DNA from: Chryseobacterium sp. OV279
Lineage (GTDB): Bacteria > Bacteroidota > Bacteroidia > Flavobacteriales > Weeksellaceae
Assembly: GCF_900128945.1 (NCBI RefSeq)
Contig: NZ_FQUD01000004.1
Location: forward strand, 248,001-312,000
Length of the DNA stretch: 64,000 nucleotides
Direction of reading: 5' to 3'
Of this stretch, positions 25,722 through 35,380 are shown one piece after another (within the stretch, counting starts at the first letter, position 1; each line of letters starts with the position of its first letter). The position numbers and the translations under genes are program-made. A model generated the notes under the pieces. That model did not search any database, was not told where the DNA came from, and saw only the letters and a program-made list of their open reading frames with translations.

Positions 25722-26285
25722 TTATGGCATATCTGCGGTGGAAACTTTAGGGGGAGGAGCGAGATTGGTCATATTCAGAACTTCCATTTCCTTTACATTT
25801 AAATTTTCATCTGTAGTTCTCATCATTCTTGACATATTTCCTGCGGAATCTCTTTTCAGATTCTTAGCAGTAGGAACTAAAAAGATGGTTTGATAGCCGG
25901 CATACTCTGGCTTGGCCATTTTGTTTTTAGGATGATTTACAGGATATTTTCCCATGTAAATTCGGATCCCTGGGTTCTTCAGATTCTGTTTTTTGGCAGT
26001 TTCCTTTACATATTTAAGATAGCCCTCAAGATCTTCTACAGAAAACCAGTACCAGCGGGAATCGGGATCTCCGTTTCGGTATTTGGTGAGAACGGCATTG
26101 TTGGTTACGGTGTATTCATCATAAAGGATCTTGCCTTCCTTGTAGCTGATCAGCTTCTTTTTATAGCTGTCACTTACAGGCTCTGTAGGCGGGTTGGAGC
26201 AGCGGGTGCAGCTTAACGTGCAAAAACTTAAAATAAGAACAGCCAGAAGCGGTCTTAGATTTTTGAATAGAAAAGGAGTGTTCAT
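25722..26285 (-). CDS. Lipoprotein heading the sensor operon
   Basis: 187 residues with a signal peptide ending in a lipobox (LSFCTLSC, Cys26). The mature part is about 160 residues, with a mixed alpha/beta segment (EDLEGYLKYVKETAKKQ) and a Pro-rich end. I do not recognise the family. It is the first gene of the lipoprotein-membrane protein-kinase-regulator operon, so it may be the ligand-binding part. Confidence 0.75.
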   Translation of the reverse strand: MNTPFLFKNLRPLLAVLILSFCTLSCTRCSNPPTEPVSDSYKKKLISYKEGKILYDEYTVTNNAVLTKYRNGDPDSRWYWFSVEDLEGYLKYVKETAKKQNLKNPGIRIYMGKYPVNHPKNKMAKPEYAGYQTIFLVPTAKNLKRDSAGNMSRMMRTTDENLNVKEMEVLNMTNLAPPPKVSTADMP

Positions 26286-26604
26286 TTTTTATGGTTTTTA
26301 ATTTTATAAAGCAAAATTAGGGAACTGCTTAACTCTACAAAAGGGGGAAAACACTGTTTTTACGCTTAATAAATTTACAACAATTTGTTTTGATTTTCAG
26401 CAAGATAAATCATTTTAGAACAATACTGATCCAGTGCGGTTTTCAGAAGATTATCTCTGAAACTGGAAAAGCGATACAGCTGCTTCTAAAAATATATTGA
26501 GGCGTTTTTACATAAAGAGACCTACAATTAATTCACAAATCGTTTATGTATTTTTAATAGTCTACTAATTTAGTAGGCTTATATGATTTATCTCATACGT
26601 TCAC
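26286..26604. other. Intergenic stretch before the SusC promoter
   Basis: About 320 bp between divergent units. Base composition is AT-rich; no gene, repeat or clear promoter for the minus-strand operon was recognised. Confidence 0.4.
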
Positions 26605-26637
26605 TTGATTGAGTTCGTGAATAATTAAATACTTTTG
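26605..26637 (+). promoter_or_regulatory. Promoter of the SusC/SusD operon
   Basis: TTG (26609-26611), 18 bp, then TACTTTTG (26630-26637), matching the Bacteroidetes -33 TTG and -7 TAnnTTTG pattern at the right spacing. The start of transcription would be near 26644, placing the 51-codon leader ORF at the head of the mRNA. Confidence 0.72.
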
Positions 26638-26668
26638 ACACAGTTAAAAAAAGTTAAAATTTATTCTC

Positions 26669-26824
26669 ATGAATAAAAATTCAGTTAATTCTTACTTATG
26701 CATCAATAAAGCTGGGATATTCACTCAGAATTGTTGTGGAAATGTATGCCTTTTACAACATCAATTTATCATTCGCAATATGTGTTTTGATGGTATGATG
26801 TGCGAGATGATGACCAAGGCGTAA
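26669..26824 (+). CDS. Cys/Met-rich 51-residue leader peptide
   Basis: An ORF too short for most gene callers: ATG at 26669, TAA ending at 26824. It encodes 51 residues with six Cys and six Met, including NCCGNVC in the middle and MMCEMMTKA at the end. It starts about 25 nt after the predicted transcription start and stops about 197 nt before the SusC start. It resembles amino-acid-sensing leader peptides, with a Cys pair as possible pause site. An alternative is a small metal-binding peptide. Confidence 0.6.
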   Translation: MNKNSVNSYLCINKAGIFTQNCCGNVCLLQHQFIIRNMCFDGMMCEMMTKA

Positions 26825-26857
26825 GCTTCTAAAACACAGACATTGCTGTAGGAATTA

Positions 26858-26946
26858 AGGAGAAGTAATTTCAAAATTTCTTAAGACAGGTAATCTCCTG
26901 TCGGTTTCAAACATTTTCTATCTGACAATCTCCCTGAAAAGGGGAG
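26858..26946 (+). promoter_or_regulatory. Candidate attenuator in the SusC leader
   Basis: AGGAGA (26858-26863) can pair with TCTCCT (26894-26899), while GACAGG (26885-26890) can pair with CCTGTC (26897-26902); the two pairings exclude each other. A third hairpin CTCCC/GGGAG follows (26930-26946). There is no T-run, so control would be translational or Rho-dependent. By-eye prediction only. Confidence 0.35.
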
Positions 26947-27021
26947 AGGGGGATTCTTGTTCCCTGACCGGAAGGAAAAACAGGAAAGCATTCATTCAAC
27001 TTTAAATCTAAAATTCATATA

Positions 27022-29976
27022 ATGAGGAGAACACAATGTAAAATCGGTGCATTGGCCCTGATTCTGGTTGCAGAATTTGCCTTTGCACAGGAAAAGGACA
27101 GTATTTCGAAAGAACAGGCCATCAAGGAAGTGGTAGTAGTTGCTTTTGGAAAACAGAAAAAAGAGGAAATAACAGGATCGGTACAGTCACTGAAAACCAA
27201 AGATCTGGCCAATCTTCAAAATGGAAATATCCTTCAGGGACTTGGAGGGAAAGTAGCTGGAGTACAGGTGATATCATCCGGTCAGCCGGGATCACAGCCT
27301 GTCATCAGAATGAGGGGAATAGGTTCCATTAATGCATCGAGTGACCCACTCATTGTTCTTGATGGAATTCCTTACAACGGAAACCTGAACAGCATTCCGG
27401 GGTCGGATATCGAGAGCATTTCTTTTCTTGAAGATGCTTCGTCTAATGCTCTGTATGGCTCCAGAGGGGCAAACGGCGTGATTATCGTGAATACGAAAAG
27501 AGGTAAATCCAAAGGTCTCCACATCGAGGCAGATGTGAAAACCGGAGTGAATTTCAGATCGATTGAAGACTATTCGGTGTATACATCGCCACAGGATTAT
27601 TATACTGCGTATTATAACCGTGCAAGAGTGGGTGAAGTGGCAAGATTAACGCAGCCGGGAGCGGTTTCTTCCGGAACAAGTCCTCATGATGTAGGCCTTG
27701 CAGCTTTAAATAAATTGGGGTATAATGCTTATAGTGTACCTTTTAGCCAACTGATAGGAAAGGATGGAGTCTTTAATCCGGATGCCAAATTATTATACCA
27801 GGACAACTGGAAAAAACTGATATTTAAGCCGGGATTAAGGAGAGAAGGCAGCATAGGAATTACGGCAAACAGCGATCAGGTAAAATCTTATACTTCATTA
27901 AATTACCTGGATGATAAGGGATATCTTATTGGATCAGGATTTGAAAGATTTGGGATAAGGTCCAATCTGGATTATACCATTACTTCCAAATTAAAATTGA
28001 CCAGCAGTCTTTCCTATACATACAGCAAACAGGATTTTGGAGAAACAGGAGGCTTCTCGAATCCGTTTCAGTTTGCGAGAAATATAGCGCCTTTCTATCC
28101 TGTTTTTCTGAGAGATGACAATTACAATATTCTGTATGACAATACCGGGCAGGTATTATACGATTATGGAGACGGGCAGGGGCCCAACGGAGCTACAAGA
28201 TCTTATGCCGTTTTTGAAAATCCTGTAGGAAACCTTCAGTATGATAAATCTCAGACAACCAATAATATAACGAATATTAATTTAGGACTGAACTATGAAA
28301 TTATCAAAGGATTAGACTTCACCTACAATTTCGGAGGTTATCTGGAAAATACAAAAAATCTTCAGTTCGGAAACACATTGGGAGGAACTTCTTCATCGGT
28401 AGGAGGGAATATCAATATGGGGTCTGTTTTTAAATATACCTTAAACCATCAGCAATTGTTGACGTATCAGAAAAAATTCGATAAACACAGCTTCAATATT
28501 CTGGCGGGACATGAATTGAATAAAATAAAAAGTGACGGTTTTTCAGGAACCAAACAGCAACTCTTATTACCCAATTCGCTGTCTTTTGATAATGCGGTAA
28601 GAATCACCGATTTATCCGGAAATGGCTATGAATATGCTGTAGAAGGCTATTTTACGAGATTGCTCTATAATTATGACAGCAAATATTTCTTCAATGCCAA
28701 TATCAGAAGAGACGGTTCTTCCGTATTTTCTCCGGAGAGCAGATGGGGTAATTTTTACGGTTTGGGCGTAGCCTGGAATGTGGCTAAAGAAGATTTCCTT
28801 AAAGATAATACAGTCATCAATTCATTAAGACTAAAAGCTTCGTATGGGCAGCAGGGAAATGATAATATTTTGCTGGACGGTTCTGCAAGGGATTATTATG
28901 CTTATCAGGATATCTACGGAATCAATAATTTTGGAGATGACAAACCAGTTCTGTCCCTTAAAAAACAGGGAAATAAAGATCTGAAATGGGAAACCTCTAA
29001 AAACCTCAATGCCGGATTTGAAATTTCCCTTCTAAAAAACAGAATTAATCTGAATGCAGATTATTTTGAGAGAAAAGTTTCAGATATGATCTATGCGCTT
29101 CCTTTGCCTCCATCCAACGCAGGTTCGTTTATAAAATACGGAAACATTGGAGATATGATCAACAAAGGAGTTCAGGCCAATCTGAATCTGGAAATTCTCC
29201 GTTCAGAGCAGCTCCAGTGGAATGTATACGGAAATGCGACTCATTACAAAAATAAAATCACCAAACTGCCTGCCGAGCAGCGAAATACAGGTCTTGTAAG
29301 CGGTCTGTTTATTCTGTCAGAAGGTGGTGACAGATATACTTACTATCTGAAAGAATTTGCAGGTGTAAATCCTGGAAACGGGGATGCACAATGGTATAAA
29401 ACAATATTTAACCCAGCGACACAAAGAGAGGAAAGAACGATTACCAATAATTATAAAGAGGCTACTGATTATAACACTGGAAAATCAGCGATTCCTAAAG
29501 TATATGGTGGTTTCGGGACAGATTTTACGTATAAAGGGATCAGTCTGGCGGTTAATTTTGCCTACCAGTTCGGAGGCTACGGCTATGATGACATCTATAG
29601 ATCTTTATTCCATTCAGATACCTATGCTTCCAATTATTCAACGGATTTGAGCAAAACCTGGACACCGGAAAACCCGAATGCAGCCCTGCCAAGAGTAGAT
29701 CTGACCTCAACCAATCAGAACGGGAATTCTACGCTGTATCTTATTAAATCGGACTACGTCAGTCTTCAGGATGTTACTTTATCGTATCAGCTGCCGGAGA
29801 GTTTTGCACAACAGGCTGGTCTATCAGGCCTGAAAGTATATGTCACAGGAAACAATCTTTATTTATGGTCTAAAAGAAAAGGATATGATCCGAGAGCGTC
29901 CTTAACCGGAGTATCAGATGCATACCGATATTCATTGCTGTCAAGCGTTTCTTTAGGCTTCAAATTAAACTTTTAA
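27022..29976 (+). CDS. SusC/RagA-type TonB-linked outer-membrane protein
   Basis: The 984-residue protein has a signal peptide (MRRTQCKIGALALILVAEFAFA), a short linker, then the TonB plug (VVVAFGKQKKEEITGSV...GVQVISSGQPGSQPVIRMRG) and a large barrel ending in aromatic SLGFKLNF. The usual carboxypeptidase-like N-terminal domain is absent, so this is the short SusC form. It should take up a nutrient, probably a glycan or peptide, with the SusD lipoprotein encoded 8 bp downstream. The substrate cannot be told from context. Confidence 0.95.
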   Translation: MRRTQCKIGALALILVAEFAFAQEKDSISKEQAIKEVVVVAFGKQKKEEITGSVQSLKTKDLANLQNGNILQGLGGKVAGVQVISSGQPGSQPVIRMRGIGSINASSDPLIVLDGIPYNGNLNSIPGSDIESISFLEDASSNALYGSRGANGVIIVNTKRGKSKGLHIEADVKTGVNFRSIEDYSVYTSPQDYYTAYYNRARVGEVARLTQPGAVSSGTSPHDVGLAALNKLGYNAYSVPFSQLIGKDGVFNPDAKLLYQDNWKKLIFKPGLRREGSIGITANSDQVKSYTSLNYLDDKGYLIGSGFERFGIRSNLDYTITSKLKLTSSLSYTYSKQDFGETGGFSNPFQFARNIAPFYPVFLRDDNYNILYDNTGQVLYDYGDGQGPNGATRSYAVFENPVGNLQYDKSQTTNNITNINLGLNYEIIKGLDFTYNFGGYLENTKNLQFGNTLGGTSSSVGGNINMGSVFKYTLNHQQLLTYQKKFDKHSFNILAGHELNKIKSDGFSGTKQQLLLPNSLSFDNAVRITDLSGNGYEYAVEGYFTRLLYNYDSKYFFNANIRRDGSSVFSPESRWGNFYGLGVAWNVAKEDFLKDNTVINSLRLKASYGQQGNDNILLDGSARDYYAYQDIYGINNFGDDKPVLSLKKQGNKDLKWETSKNLNAGFEISLLKNRINLNADYFERKVSDMIYALPLPPSNAGSFIKYGNIGDMINKGVQANLNLEILRSEQLQWNVYGNATHYKNKITKLPAEQRNTGLVSGLFILSEGGDRYTYYLKEFAGVNPGNGDAQWYKTIFNPATQREERTITNNYKEATDYNTGKSAIPKVYGGFGTDFTYKGISLAVNFAYQFGGYGYDDIYRSLFHSDTYASNYSTDLSKTWTPENPNAALPRVDLTSTNQNGNSTLYLIKSDYVSLQDVTLSYQLPESFAQQAGLSGLKVYVTGNNLYLWSKRKGYDPRASLTGVSDAYRYSLLSSVSLGFKLNF

Positions 29977-29983
29977 AAAACAG

Positions 29984-31444
29984 ATGAAAACAATAAAATA
30001 TTTTATAGCAGCTTTATCCATCAGCGTGATCACAAACAGCTGTGCCAATGATCTAAATACACTTCCGGAAGGCGATATTTCCGGTGAACAGTTAAGTACC
30101 GACCAGTCCAAACCCGAAAAAATACTGGGCGGAATCTATCTGGATCTCCGCAGTAACGGGGCCGGAGGTTCTACAGCACATTCTGACTTTGGAATTATGG
30201 CCATCAAAGGAGGATCAGATCTGATGTCCAATGATGTGATACAGGCCACCAATCAGCATCTGGGAATGTTCTATAATTATGAAGCGACCAATGCGAGTAA
30301 TTCTGCATCTGAATTTGTGTGGACCACTTTTTATGCAAGGATATTTGTGATCAATAAACTCCTTGATGATTTAAAAAGCGACACCAAAAACAATAATGCA
30401 GCCATCAAAGGACAGTTGCTTGCCCTGAGAGCATATTCTTATTTTTATCTGGTTCGTTTTTATGCTAAAAGCTACAAAGACAATCAGTCAGCTCCGGGTC
30501 TTCCGTTGGTACTGACGAGCAGTAACCAAAGTCTGGGCCTTGCAAGGTCGTCGGTTTCAGATGTTTATATTCAGATTAAAAGAGATATTGAAGAATCTAT
30601 TGTTCTTTTGGATACGTATGCACGTCCGTCCAGAGCTCAGATCGATCAAAGAACAGCGAAAGCCATTGCTTCTGAAATATATCTGGAAACGGGAGATTAT
30701 ACCAGAGCCGGAAAATACGCCAATGAAAGCAAACAGGGAATCGCACTGATGACGGAAAATGATTATACCACAACCGGATTCTCAAATATCAATAATCCTG
30801 AGGTTTTATGGGGTTTTCATAACACGGTATCTACCATGAGTATTGGAAACTATTATGCTTCTTTCTTCTCTATGTTTGATAATACCAACGAAGGCTACGC
30901 CGGTGCAGCAAAAATTTACAAGCTGATTGACAAACGTCTTTATGATGCGATACCCAACACCGATTACCGTAAAAAGGTATTCAATGGAAGCCAGAGCGCT
31001 GCCTATACCTTTAATACAAAAACGAAAAACTATCCTGCTTATGTGAACTGGAAATTTAAAGATCCTACGCTTTTTGAAGGAGATTATATCTACATCAGAG
31101 CGTCCTCACTTTATTATACAGAAGCTGAAGCGTTGGCGAGACAGGGAAAAGAAGCCGAAGCCCGACAGGTTTTATATGAAATCACTTCGAAAAGAAACAG
31201 TGCTTACACCTTATCCGTCAAAACAGGAAACGAGTTGATTAATGAAATTATTCTCCAAAAAAGAATTGAGCTTTGGGGCGAAGGATACGCCTGGTTTGAT
31301 ATGAAAAGACTGGGAACTCCTTTGGAAAGAATATACACGGGAACCAATCATACGTTCGGAAGGTTGAACCTTTCACCGGATAAATTCATATTCCAGATTC
31401 CGAACAAAGAGATCAATAACAATCCGCAGATTATACAGAATTGA
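29984..31444 (+). CDS. SusD/RagB-type substrate-binding lipoprotein
   Basis: 486 residues with a lipoprotein signal (ITNSCAND, Cys20), an N-terminal TPR-like part (LKSDTKNNNAAIKGQLLALRAYSYFYLVRFY) and a C-terminal RagB/SusD end (LINEIILQKRIELWGEGYAWFDMKRLG). It caps the SusC channel on the cell surface and binds the substrate. It starts 8 bp after susC, so both are co-translated. Confidence 0.95.
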   Translation: MKTIKYFIAALSISVITNSCANDLNTLPEGDISGEQLSTDQSKPEKILGGIYLDLRSNGAGGSTAHSDFGIMAIKGGSDLMSNDVIQATNQHLGMFYNYEATNASNSASEFVWTTFYARIFVINKLLDDLKSDTKNNNAAIKGQLLALRAYSYFYLVRFYAKSYKDNQSAPGLPLVLTSSNQSLGLARSSVSDVYIQIKRDIEESIVLLDTYARPSRAQIDQRTAKAIASEIYLETGDYTRAGKYANESKQGIALMTENDYTTTGFSNINNPEVLWGFHNTVSTMSIGNYYASFFSMFDNTNEGYAGAAKIYKLIDKRLYDAIPNTDYRKKVFNGSQSAAYTFNTKTKNYPAYVNWKFKDPTLFEGDYIYIRASSLYYTEAEALARQGKEAEARQVLYEITSKRNSAYTLSVKTGNELINEIILQKRIELWGEGYAWFDMKRLGTPLERIYTGTNHTFGRLNLSPDKFIFQIPNKEINNNPQIIQN

Positions 31445-31493
31445 TAAGACAGATCTCAGATTTGTTTTAAAATGGATGGTGATTAAAAACATA

Positions 31494-31526
31494 AAAACCG
31501 GAGTCATTATAGGCTCCGGTTTTTTA
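31494..31526. terminator. Bidirectional terminator between SusD and the hydrolase
   Basis: AAAACCGGAG pairs with CTCCGGTTTT; A-run on the left and T-run on the right make it work for both convergent genes. Confidence 0.88.
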
Positions 31527-31551
31527 GATATCTTATTCTGAAACTTATCTT

Positions 31552-32703
31552 TTAATTCTTAAAAAACAAATTCAAAGTAGCCTTTGCATTAAGTACCGCC
31601 ACCACCTTTGGAGACCAGGTGTTTAGCAAGATACAAACCGTAGTTTTTTGTTTGGGGAAGTAATAGGCCCTTCCGCCAAATCCAAAGACATGTCCATCAT
31701 GTCCCAAAGCGACTCCCTGATCAGTTTCCAGCTTCATCAGGCCAAGGCCATACTGTTTATTATACTTCAGATCAGGCTCCAGGCGAGTGGGATCATTATC
31801 AACGAAAGTTTCCAGCTGTTGCATGGACGCAGGAGAAAGAAGCTTTTCGGTTATTAAAGCTTCTACAAATCTTGTGACATCAGAGGCTGTAGAGATCATT
31901 CCGCCATCTAAAGCATCCTGGCCTCCAATTCCGTTATTGTCTATTTGAGTGACGTCATTCAGACTGTTTCCTGCCGGATCTTCCGTATAGTAAGAGCGGG
32001 TGAGTTTTTCAGGAAGTAGAGTACTGGCAGAGGTGTCAAGCAAACCCAGTGGATTGATAATCTTCTGCTTCACGACCTCGTAAGAAGATTTTCCCGTAAC
32101 CTTCGTGATAATTAAAGAGAGCAGAAGATAATTGGAGTTGCTGTAATATCCGCTTCCAATAGGGTCATCTGCCGGTTTATCGTAAATAAGACTAAGCGTT
32201 TGTGCTGCCGAATAATTCGCGATACTGCCATCAAAAACACCGGCTGAAATATCCTGCAGATAATTTCGGATACCTGATCTGTGATTGAGACATTGCTCGA
32301 TGGTCACTTCATTGGCATTTGCAATATGGTCTGTGATACTTTTGGGAAGGTATTTATTAATTTTATCCTTAATGTTGAGAAGACCTTCCTCCTGTAATTT
32401 CAGAATTGTGGTCGCTGCAAACATCTTGGTCATACTCCCGATCCGTAGTTTCCTGTCGGGGCTCATGGCGATATTTTTCTCCCGGTCGGCCTTTCCTCCG
32501 GTCCCTGACCAGGTTCCTTCAGGTGAAATGACAGCGATGCTTACCCCTACAGCTCCGGCAGCCATAAACTGATCTACAATCTTCTGATACTGGTCGGAAT
32601 TAGAGGGAGTTGTAACAGATGGGACGGATGTATTTTCGTCTTCACAGGAATTGGTTAAAGTAAAAACGGCTATTGCCGCGGCGATAAACCTTAGTTTTTT
32701 CAT
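31552..32703 (-). CDS. Beta-lactamase-fold serine hydrolase, lipoprotein
   Basis: 383 residues, lipoprotein signal (FTLTNSC, Cys20), then a class C-like penicillin-binding fold: Ser90-x-x-Lys93 in GSMTKMF, Tyr187-Ser-Asn in GYYSNSN, and HDG in LGHDGHVFG near residue 340. Such proteins act as D-alanyl-D-alanine carboxypeptidases, D-aminopeptidases or esterases in the periplasm. It is convergent with SusC/SusD and shares their terminator, so a joint pathway is only possible, not shown. Confidence 0.88.
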   Translation of the reverse strand: MKKLRFIAAAIAVFTLTNSCEDENTSVPSVTTPSNSDQYQKIVDQFMAAGAVGVSIAVISPEGTWSGTGGKADREKNIAMSPDRKLRIGSMTKMFAATTILKLQEEGLLNIKDKINKYLPKSITDHIANANEVTIEQCLNHRSGIRNYLQDISAGVFDGSIANYSAAQTLSLIYDKPADDPIGSGYYSNSNYLLLSLIITKVTGKSSYEVVKQKIINPLGLLDTSASTLLPEKLTRSYYTEDPAGNSLNDVTQIDNNGIGGQDALDGGMISTASDVTRFVEALITEKLLSPASMQQLETFVDNDPTRLEPDLKYNKQYGLGLMKLETDQGVALGHDGHVFGFGGRAYYFPKQKTTVCILLNTWSPKVVAVLNAKATLNLFFKN

Positions 32704-33077
32704 AAGAAATTTTAATATTTTTTAAATGGATGTTTAAATTTAAAGGCAAAATATTAATGATTAAAATGAGGATATGAACATGGTCGCTCAGTTTTTTATC
32801 TCGTTTTAAAGCTTTCTTATATAGGATTATTTTACGCTAATGTATTAAGAAAAACCGAACGCTGATCCATTGTTATTTTAATAAATTTTTAATTCTGTAA
32901 GAAGAGACTGGTCGGTTTATATTGTATAGCTTTCTCAAAAGAATTTCTCCAGGTGTAATGATTCTGTTCACTAAAAACAGCTAACCCTATTTTTCCTACA
33001 CTTAATTAAAATCAATATACACTTAATAAGTCCTGATTGTGGGATTTTACAGCAAGAAGTAATTTCAGACAAAGAAT
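32704..33077. other. Intergenic region between divergent genes
   Basis: About 370 AT-rich bp with promoters presumably for both flanking lipoprotein genes. I see no convincing TAnnTTTG pair, gene or repeat. Confidence 0.4.
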
Positions 33078-34559
33078 ATGTATATGAAACCAATTTTCAA
33101 AAAGCAGTATATAGTGATACTGTGTTCACTGTTTTTTCTCTGGAGTTGTGAAGATGAGCTTCAGCAAAATAAGAAAGCAGACAATGAGTTATTATTAAAA
33201 AAGACCTCATCAAAGGTCTCATTACCCTGTTCCGCACCGTCCATCTACAATGGAATGCTGGAATTTACCGATGAGAAACAATTCTATTGTTACTACGATT
33301 ACCTGACAGATGTAGCGTCTACACCCAATGATGAAATGAGTGAAAATGATTTTTTAATGGAAGTAGAACAGGTTATGGGTCTGAATTCCCTGAGAGCAGA
33401 TGCTTTTGCAAAATTTGAACAGAAAAATGCGATCGGCTGGAGTTCCTATCAGGAAATTCCCGAAGAACACTGGATCACTTCCAATATCCTCCGCTCTATT
33501 TTAAATGTAAACAGAGAAGTAAAAGTGGGGAATTATGTGTTAAAGTATATCAATCCTGAATTTATAGTTTCCGTAAAGGCAGATCATCCTGAAGTGCTGA
33601 AAAAAGTAGAAGCATTGGGAGATAATCCTTCATTGGAACAGCTATTAGAGCTCGATCTGGCCAGGGAAATTATATCAGTTTCTTCTGCTAAAAATGTACA
33701 AAGGGAGTTTGGAACCGTTGATTTTGCGAATGCCAAAGGGATAAGAGGAACACCTATTCCTGTTCAGATTTTCAGATTAAGCGGTACAGTTTATGAAAAT
33801 TTCACTTGCGGAAGTCCTGGGAAAGTAAGATTTGAAGGATTTACATTAAGCCGTCTGTCGGTTTCCCAACAGGCCAGATACAGAATTGAATTTAATGATG
33901 GGACCAATGCTGCCGCGGAATTTATGCTTTTTCCTAATCAGTACATTTTACCGGTTGTAGAACACGTTTATCCAGCTACAAATACCACTTATCATCCTAC
34001 AGTGAAAGTAAAGTCAATCAGTCCATACAGTAATGCAAGCGCATGGAATGTGGTTCAGACCTATAATGTTTATGTGAGGTCGATGGATCAATCATGTTCA
34101 ATGGCAACAAAGGGAGGATTACAGGATATGGTGATTAACTCATCGAATGTATTGAGAGGAAAAATAGATTATTACAACTGGCATCCTTTTCCTATTGGTG
34201 GAAACAGATCATCCCTGGCTGGCTGGACAGAATTACATCACATTGACGGTAATGGCAACTGGAACAGAAGAAAAGATAAAAGCACCACCCTTTGTGTCAA
34301 ATTTGTACAGGGTACGCTGTATCAGGGACAATTCAATTCTTCGTTCAGTTCCAGTTTTTGTTTAGATCCTATTTATCTGCCGAATGAGTACGAATGCAGA
34401 TCAAATACCAATCAGAAAAGAGTAGAAAGGCATATGGGAATGTATAATACCAATACCTACGCAACAGCAGCATTGTCTTCCTTCACGGTACAGCATGAAG
34501 TAGGAACATCGGATGGGGTAAACGGGAGTTTCAAGCAAACGATATACGGCTGTCCGTAA
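33078..34559 (+). CDS. Unknown surface lipoprotein
   Basis: 493 residues with a signal peptide ending in a lipobox (FFLWSCED, Cys25 of the listed start; an in-frame Met3 could be the true start). An N-terminal helical region (about 50-200, with LRADAFAKFEQKNAIGWSSYQE) is followed by a beta-rich, Cys-containing C-terminal part ending in IYGCP. The domain order suggests an exported structural or adhesion lipoprotein. No known family recognised; it is followed by a terminator. Confidence 0.75.
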   Translation: MYMKPIFKKQYIVILCSLFFLWSCEDELQQNKKADNELLLKKTSSKVSLPCSAPSIYNGMLEFTDEKQFYCYYDYLTDVASTPNDEMSENDFLMEVEQVMGLNSLRADAFAKFEQKNAIGWSSYQEIPEEHWITSNILRSILNVNREVKVGNYVLKYINPEFIVSVKADHPEVLKKVEALGDNPSLEQLLELDLAREIISVSSAKNVQREFGTVDFANAKGIRGTPIPVQIFRLSGTVYENFTCGSPGKVRFEGFTLSRLSVSQQARYRIEFNDGTNAAAEFMLFPNQYILPVVEHVYPATNTTYHPTVKVKSISPYSNASAWNVVQTYNVYVRSMDQSCSMATKGGLQDMVINSSNVLRGKIDYYNWHPFPIGGNRSSLAGWTELHHIDGNGNWNRRKDKSTTLCVKFVQGTLYQGQFNSSFSSSFCLDPIYLPNEYECRSNTNQKRVERHMGMYNTNTYATAALSSFTVQHEVGTSDGVNGSFKQTIYGCP

Positions 34560-34584
34560 TCTGACCTGTTTTAATTTTTAATAT

Positions 34585-34611
34585 AAGACCCGGCAATTGT
34601 CGGGTCTTTTT
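34585..34611 (+). terminator. Terminator of the lipoprotein gene
   Basis: AAGACCCG pairs with CGGGTCTT across GCAATTGT, followed by five T. Nearly the same palindrome (AAGGCCCGGCAA/TTGCCGGGCCTT) recurs at 39995. Confidence 0.88.
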
Positions 34612-34652
34612 CAGTAAGATAGGTGCAAAATAAAATATTCTTTTTATATTAA

Positions 34653-34687
34653 TTCAAAATTTCTTCAAAATTGAGTATTTAGATTTG
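34653..34687 (+). promoter_or_regulatory. Candidate operator and promoter of the OmpR-type regulator
   Basis: Direct repeats TTCAAAAT at 34653 and 34664 (11-bp spacing) lie just upstream of the -7 box TAGATTTG (34680-34687). The same layout with TTCTAAAT precedes the receptor gene at 36670. The -7 box ends 4 bp before the start codon, so the mRNA may be leaderless. Confidence 0.62.
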
Positions 34688-34691
34688 CACC

Positions 34692-35369
34692 ATGAAGTTA
34701 CTGATCATAGAAGACGAAACCGAGCTGGCGAAAAGCATCTCCGAATACCTTTCGGAAGAAAACTATTTGTGCGAATTTGCAGCCACATTCAGTGAGGCGA
34801 TGCGTAAAATTGAAGCTTTTCATTATGACTGTATTCTGCTGGATATCACGCTGCCGGATGGCAACGGGCTTACTATTTTAGAAGAACTTAAAAAGCAGAA
34901 CAAGCAGGACGGTGTGATCATTATCTCCGCTAAAAATGCTTTGGACGACAAAATAAAAGGGCTGCAGCTGGGAGCCGATGATTATCTCACCAAACCTTTT
35001 CATCTTTCAGAACTGATGGCCAGGATTTATTCTATCATCCGCAGGAAGCAGTTCAGCAACTCCAATATTATCAAGCAGAATGAATTGCAGATTGATCTGC
35101 TCGCAAAAACAGTTTCCGTGAATGATCAGACCATCATCCTCACCAAAAAAGAATTTGATTTACTCATTTATTTTATTGGAAACAAAAACAGAGTGATTTC
35201 TAAAAGTACTTTAGCAGAGCATCTTTCGGGAGATTTTGCAGATATGCTGGACAATCATGATTTTGTATATGCCCATGTGAAAAATCTGAAGAAGAAATTA
35301 TATGACGCCGGCTGCGATCATTATCTGAAAACAGTGTACGGAACGGGATATAAATGGGAAAGTAATTAA
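34692..35369 (+). CDS. OmpR/PhoB-type response regulator
   Basis: 225 residues: receiver with Asp51 in ILLDITLPDGN and Lys in YLTKPFHL, then a winged-helix domain (TKKEFDLLIYFIGNKNRVISKSTLAEHL ... TVYGTGYKWE). Encoded 11 bp before the kinase gene, it should control its own promoter and the downstream receptor gene, both of which carry the same direct repeat. The ligand sensed is unknown. Confidence 0.95.
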   Translation: MKLLIIEDETELAKSISEYLSEENYLCEFAATFSEAMRKIEAFHYDCILLDITLPDGNGLTILEELKKQNKQDGVIIISAKNALDDKIKGLQLGADDYLTKPFHLSELMARIYSIIRRKQFSNSNIIKQNELQIDLLAKTVSVNDQTIILTKKEFDLLIYFIGNKNRVISKSTLAEHLSGDFADMLDNHDFVYAHVKNLKKKLYDAGCDHYLKTVYGTGYKWESN

Positions 35370-35380
35370 ATAACGGACCT

